In this document: one piece after another, positions 59,601 to 64,000 of the stretch
Numbering within the stretch: the stretch's first letter is position 1
How the letters are laid out: each line of letters starts with the position of its first letter
NCBI GenBank assembly: GCA_037903355.1
Contig: JBAJFE010000023.1
Span: 62,001 to 126,000, forward strand
Reading direction: 5' to 3'
Length of the DNA stretch: 64,000 nucleotides
Origin: Trichuris trichiura
Lineage: Eukaryota > Nematoda > Enoplea > Trichinellida > Trichuridae
The notes under the pieces: model-generated
What the model saw: only the letters and a program-made list of their open reading frames with translations
What the model was told of the DNA's origin: nothing
The model's database searches: none
Position numbers and translations under genes: made by a program

Positions 59601-62600
59601 CACGCAAGAAAACAAGTAAATAAGGTAATTTTGTTCTTGCTAGATATATTAGGTCATTACGAGACTGACTTGACATTCTACTCGTAGAAGTACACTTATA
59701 CGTGAGTTGTTCGTCAGAAGTGTCAACAAGAATTGACTTTGCCGAATTGAACCATTATCGATTCGCTGGCGTGACCACAATAAAGCAAACCGGTTGGCTC
59801 AACCGCACAATAAACGCTAGTAACGTTGTGCGTGCGGCTTGGAGAATAAGTTGTTCAACAAAAATGCAAAGACGACTATCAACGTTGGAAACGAACTTTC
59901 CCCCTCTCCAAAAACTGCGCAATTTGCCAAACTGAAAAAAAACACAGAAGCAAAGGTCGTTGAGCCATGGCCAGAAGCGGTCAACGTACTTGCAATGTCA
60001 ATTGCAAAAAAAGCTGAGGAAAATTACGGGCGCTCGTAAACAAGCTGAGCCCATTCGCTTGCGGCAAAACCCTGAAGCGGCACTTTGCGTGAACAAGCGG
60101 GGTTAGCAAAAAGCTTCTAAGCTCGGCTGTCAGCTTTTAATAACCGAAAAATATGAATAAATAAACATAAATAAAGTTTATACGAAATTGACCAATCGCC
60201 TCAGAGGTCATTTTTAAATTCGTGGAATGTTAGCGGCGCGTTATCGTCTTTTCAAAAAGTAAAAAATTTGCATACGTCTACCTCCAACGCGTCTTCGACT
60301 GTTTTTTTCTAAAGATTAGCGGTTCAAACTTTCAAAAAATTTGCATGCGGACTTCCCTACCTCCAACTAAAGCAAAGCGTCATTGGCGGTGGCGTCTTTT
60401 CAGAAAGTACAAAATTTGCATACGCCTACCTCCGACACGTCCTCTACTGTTTTTTTTTAGTAAAGATTGTCGCTTCAGACTTTCAAAAAAATTTGCATGC
60501 GGACTTCCCTACCCACAACTAAAGCAAAGCGTTAGCGGCGATGGCGTCTTTTCAAAAAGTAGAAAATTTGCATACGTCTACCTCCGACGCGACCTCGACT
60601 GTTTTTTTTAGTAAAGATTAGCGCTTCAGACTTTCAAAAAAATTTGCATGCGGACTTCCCTACCTCCAACTAAAGCAAAGCGTCATTGGCGGTGGCGTCT
60701 TTTCAAAAAGTAGAAAATTTGCATACGCCTACCTCCGACGCGTCTTCGACTGTTTTTTTTTAGCAAAACTCAGACAAGATTAGCGATTCAAACTTTCAAA
60801 AAATTTGCATGCGGACTTCCCTACGCCCAACTAAAGCAGAGCGTCGGCGGCGTTGGCGTCATAGTAAAGGTTTATGTTGTTGGTCGTTGGCAGATCGTTG
60901 ACGAGCTGCTTAGTTGACTAGATAAGACTTATTTTTTAAAAAAATACTACTGAAATGTACTTTTTTTTACTATTTAAAAATTGCTCAACTACGTGCCACC
61001 TTTTCGCGAGAGCTTTTTAGGTGCAGCACGTCGTTCAAGTTGCCTACATTCTATGCCCCCCAACGACGGGTATATCCTTTTTTTTAAAGGCTCTATTGAT
61101 CGCTTCTTCGAAGCAATGCTGTTGCAGGGACTCGACTAACAAATGTTTTTACGAATGCCTATTGGAGATCGACATGGCAAGGAGAGATGAACGACTTGAC
61201 ATCGTCCCCTAAGGACCTAACCGGCATGAAAGAACGACGAACGAGAGAAAAGCAGTAGCCAACACTTTGCTTAGCGAACACTATAGGGCATTTTACCCTC
61301 GGCGTAGTGGCAATGCGTTCGAAGTTTTTGATTGAAAATGCCAGTGGGCCCATTCGAAAAGAAAAAATAGAAGCAGCAAATCGCCGCGTCGCCAAAATGA
61401 ACAACCAGAAATGATGACATCTATTCCGCGCTGACATTGATGCCGTCCGGCGATCGCAATCAGTTGCAATGAAAAGTTAAGATTACTATCGCTGATGCAG
61501 TGCCAATCGCCGGGGCGACAAACAGCATATTTTTCACTTCCACTTCATTGCGATGAAATGGATTTGGCTCGAATGATCATCGGCGGTCATCTTGGAAATT
61601 GACCACCGACGTCTTATCGACAAAAGGACATCGTGTATCAGTTGGTCAAAAACCAGACGACAAGCCGAAAAAGACGCCTTATAATAATAGCAATAATGGT
61701 AACTGAATGCAACTGGCCATCAACAAGCGATGAGTCATCAATGCACTTGACGATCTTGAGGAATTCGAAGAATGAGGCGTAGGCATGTCGACCAGATTGA
61801 CCAATCGCCCCGTGGTGGCGCTGATTTGACAACCGGATAATGACCACACTTTTTCGGTACGCAATGGTAGAGCGTTCAAAAACTATGGCGACTTTGGTTA
61901 CGAGGTCGAAGAACGGGTTGATTAATTTGAATTTTCAATTGTCACCTGCGCTACTTCCGGCCAAAGTGTCGCTCTTTTTTTGCCAACGTCAACAACAACA
62001 CCTTTGGGAGTCAAGACGAGACCTTTTGTGTGTTTACGCTACAAATGGAAGGGCGCTGCAGTTTGCCGCGCGCGCTAAGCAGCTGTTATTCGGGTACAAG
62101 TTCGCCTGTCCTAGGCAAACAGGAGGCGAGCCGCAACGCGACCGCAATGACAAACAAAAAAGGTAGGCGCCGTGACTTTCGTTTGGTTGGCTATGAACTT
62201 TTTTTTGTTAGATAATAATTCGCCGGCGACAGACGGCAGACATTGATGAGCGTTTTTATTTAAATAGCGCCGAAAAGGCTGCACCTTTAAACGAAAGGGG
62301 TTAAAGGGAGAAGGCAAAAGTCAGTTCGAGCCTTTAGCGTCAACTTGGCTTGCCGTCTTTGTACTTGAATGCCGTAAAGTCGGCGGCAAGCGACCTTACC
62401 CCCTTTTTTAGGAAAAAAAATTTACATACTGACTGTAGGCGACTTGATAGGTCGCGCTATCAACGACACCGATCAACAAACAATACGTAAGAACAAAAAG
62501 GTCAAAAGTGTCAATCTCAATAGTCGCATTACGTAATAATTGAAACGTAACACGACTAGTTCGCATCTTTTGAGCAACGACGTTAGCAGGCATAAGTAGC

Positions 62601-62712
62601 AATAAGGCTTAAGATAACATACCATAACGTGTTCGAAGCGACGATCCACCTCGTCCGCATCCGGCATTTCCGCCGTACCACCTTTGTCCGCGTCCTTCTC
62701 CTTCGCGGCCAT
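53657..62712 (-). CDS. FMNL: Formin, FMNL/FRL class
   Basis: Actin nucleator/elongator controlled by Rac/Cdc42-type GTPases at the cell cortex (family knowledge). Exons: 62623-62712 (ATG, TGA just upstream), 57863-57946, 57715-57804, 57569-57648, 57420-57509, 57171-57363, 57033-57109, 56883-56976, 56752-56829, 56590-56700, 56386-56535, 56223-56324, 55889-56162, 55757-55828, 55563-55687, 55326-55512, 55212-55269, 55082-55151, 54945-55022, 54655-54891, 54298-54597, 54137-54238, 54044-54082, 53830-53977, 53657-53757 (TAG). All phases agree: 3,030 bp, 1,009 aa. GTPase-binding region: [15 protein letters not shown] joined to [17 protein letters not shown], then [21 protein letters not shown]3: [42 protein letters not shown]. 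Coiled coil, then FH1 with an 11-proline run. FH2: [40 protein letters not shown]-like tail: [16 protein letters not shown]. The N-terminus matches FMNL better than DIAPH or DAAM. Intron 1 is 4,676 bp; the others are mostly short. Confidence 0.95.
57947..62622 (-). other. Formin intron 1 (4.7 kb)
   Basis: Bounded by donor GTATGT at 62622 and acceptor TTTTTTGCAG at 57947; about 80 times the usual intron length here. It holds the 150-bp minisatellite, several ATGCAAAT octamers, and open frames on both strands (for example around 59,100-59,500) that I could not tie to any exon. Its size and motif content make it a candidate place for regulatory elements or an internal promoter; that is inference. 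Confidence 0.85.
60247..60870. repeat. Minisatellite, about 4 x 151 bp
   Basis: Units start at about 60247, 60398, 60548 and 60699 with TCTTTTCAAAAAGTAGAAAA, followed by TTTGCATACG, TACCTCCGACGCG, a T8-9 run ending in AG, CTTTCAAAAAAATTTGCATG, CGGACTTCCC and AACTAAAGCAAAGCG. Each unit contains two ATTTGCAT octamers. Copies are over 90 percent alike by eye. Lies within formin intron 1. Confidence 0.93.
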
Positions 62713-62937
62713 TCACTCTCGTTGAGCATTCAAGGCACTCTAAGCGCGCCTATGCTAACTAACGCAAACGGAGAAGGAGGAGACAGTGCGGGAAACGATA
62801 GCTTGTCAAACAGACCCCAAACGACGTATAACGTTTCCGTTGGCAAAACAAGCGCAATGATCATTGCTGCGCCACTGCAGGACAGTGAATCACTGCGCAG
62901 CGGGAACAATACGTCAAGCGCGGAGCCGACTTAAACT

Positions 62938-63404
62938 TCATAACAGGTCCTTGTCGTAGTCGACTTCTCCGGCGGCGACGGCGGCGAAGTCATTAGTACA
63001 GTATGAAATGCTCTCTATATGATTTTCAGGCAGTGTTATAATCTTTTCTTTTACATAGCTAAAATGATACGCTAACGCTCTGTCATCCCTACGGGATGAT
63101 TGGTGTCCGGTCTCTGCAGCCAAGATGAATCATCCTTGACCGCTTGACAAGTGGTTTCGAGTGCAAAGGCGAAAGGCGTCGTCTGATTCTCTAGTCGAAC
63201 AAGCTTCTTGTTTTTGTTGTTGTTGCATTGGAAATAGGCGAAAGCGGGCAAACCTTCGGGCAGTCGTCGAACCGCCGTTGACGGCAATGCAAAAGGTTGC
63301 ATATCTCGAGCGATAAATGAAATTCTAAAAAAAGCCGTCCCTTTGCGCGGCCGGGAGCAACAGGCGCGCAACGAATGAACTATAGGGACTCTTGCAGCCT
63401 TCAA
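62938..63404 (-). CDS. Unidentified gene fragment upstream of formin
   Basis: A minus-strand frame (63072-63404, opening on TTG, not ATG) reads protein-like: ARDMQPFALPSTAVRRLPEG then FAYFQCNNNKNKKLV then CQAVKDDSSWLQRPD. A second frame continues at 62938-63123 (AYHFSYVKEKIITLPENHIE then EVDYDKDLL, stop). A short intron could join them (GTAGGG..TTTTAG), but the frame kept across it is not the second one. No family recognised. It could also be non-coding sequence near the formin promoter. Confidence 0.3.
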
Positions 63405-64000
63405 AGGCAGGAAGTCAGTCCGTATAAACCTAATTGCTCTTAGGCGATGCTCAAACCAGCAGAGGTAGCTCGCTTTAAGCTTTTATTTTTTATATTATTT
63501 AAATTTTTTATTAGCATTTATTCTAGAAAACATCAATGGCTCACATAAGCGCGTAAGCAATGCGAGATGGCTGTTTTAAAATGCGTTTTTTCCCGCGTTG
63601 CAAATTCGGCATCCTTATCCAGAATTTGGGCAGCGAAAAGTTTGCTTTTGTTTTGCTAAAGTTGCATTTTTGCATACTAGGCGCTGCGCAATTATTATTA
63701 TTGCCACAAATGGCTCTGCGCATTGTCCGGCGGTTAGACGTGCGAACTAATGGCGAAGGATTGAAGTGCGCGTTGGGATAATTGATTTTTCCGGCCATGT
63801 TGGCAGGCCGTTGCGAATGCACTTTGAAATAATAATATTTTAGCGAGCAATTTGCCCTCTCGCATTTGTTGTGGCATAAAATTGGCAGCGTTCCATTATT
63901 TGCCGCGCAGCGGACGCTTTCGAGCGAGACGACAACAAAAGTTGGATGAATAATTAACAAAGGACTTTTGGAAATGACGGCGTATTTGTTTTCCGCATTG
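63405..64000. other. Window end, no gene recognised
   Basis: A 139-codon minus-strand frame (63541-63960) is asparagine- and cysteine-rich with no motif. An AT-rich stretch (63,480-63,530) precedes it. I do not call a gene. Confidence 0.35.

Noticed and set aside
53657..62712. DIAPH or DAAM class for the formin
   Set aside because: The N-terminus ([28 protein letters not shown]) and the FH3 block match the FMNL pattern better, and the FH2 start (DFEELFK) is also FMNL-like.
1..64000. CRISPR arrays, bacterial operons or phage genes
   Set aside because: The genes are spliced and eukaryotic; the direct repeats here are tandem without spacers.

Overview
The window is metazoan nuclear DNA with spliced genes. 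Introns are mostly 49-63 bp with GTAAG-type donors and TTTCAG/TTTTAG acceptors; base composition is moderately AT-rich; a degraded Ty3/gypsy element and mariner DNA are present. Best guess is an early-branching (Trichinella/Trichuris-like) nematode, but nothing here proves the phylum. All five host genes I could build lie on the minus strand, and reading across exon junctions was needed to see most of them.

Layout. 2.06-5.91 kb: a 12-exon gene for a protein with 14 C2H2/C2HC zinc fingers, carrying one single-base frameshift. 6.6-11.2 kb: a dead gypsy retrotransposon, cut at the start of its reverse transcriptase by a 1,298-bp mariner element. 11.2-21.8 kb: gene-poor DNA full of fold-back (palindromic) elements, several sharing one short core motif. 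22.2-28.3 kb: minisatellites (7 x 21 bp, about 17 x 41 bp), an odd C/A/G hairpin and two doubtful small genes. 30.0-36.0 kb: a 461-bp satellite array of about 13 copies. 37.7-40.0 kb: a diverged duplicated unit. 42.36-44.75 kb: an intron-bearing dead copy of the chaperonin gene CCT3. 46.33-49.04 kb: a complete 6-exon eIF2D gene. 51.27-52.24 kb: a PIH1D1-type gene with a damaged, duplicated 3' end. 53.66-62.71 kb: a complete 25-exon formin of the FMNL class, with a 4.7-kb first intron holding a 150-bp minisatellite and many ATGCAAAT octamers.

The live genes are housekeeping or cytoskeletal (translation initiation/recycling, chaperone cofactor, actin assembly, transcription). They are not a functional cluster. 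The left and middle parts are a repeat-dominated region where transposon remains, fold-backs and satellites accumulate.

The most unusual signal is the fold-back group. Three families with different termini share a core reading CTGANGAC, then a short GG..CC hairpin, then GAAAGCTC, which resembles the conserved core of a hammerhead ribozyme. The resemblance is imperfect (an extra C before stem II) and is offered as a testable hypothesis.
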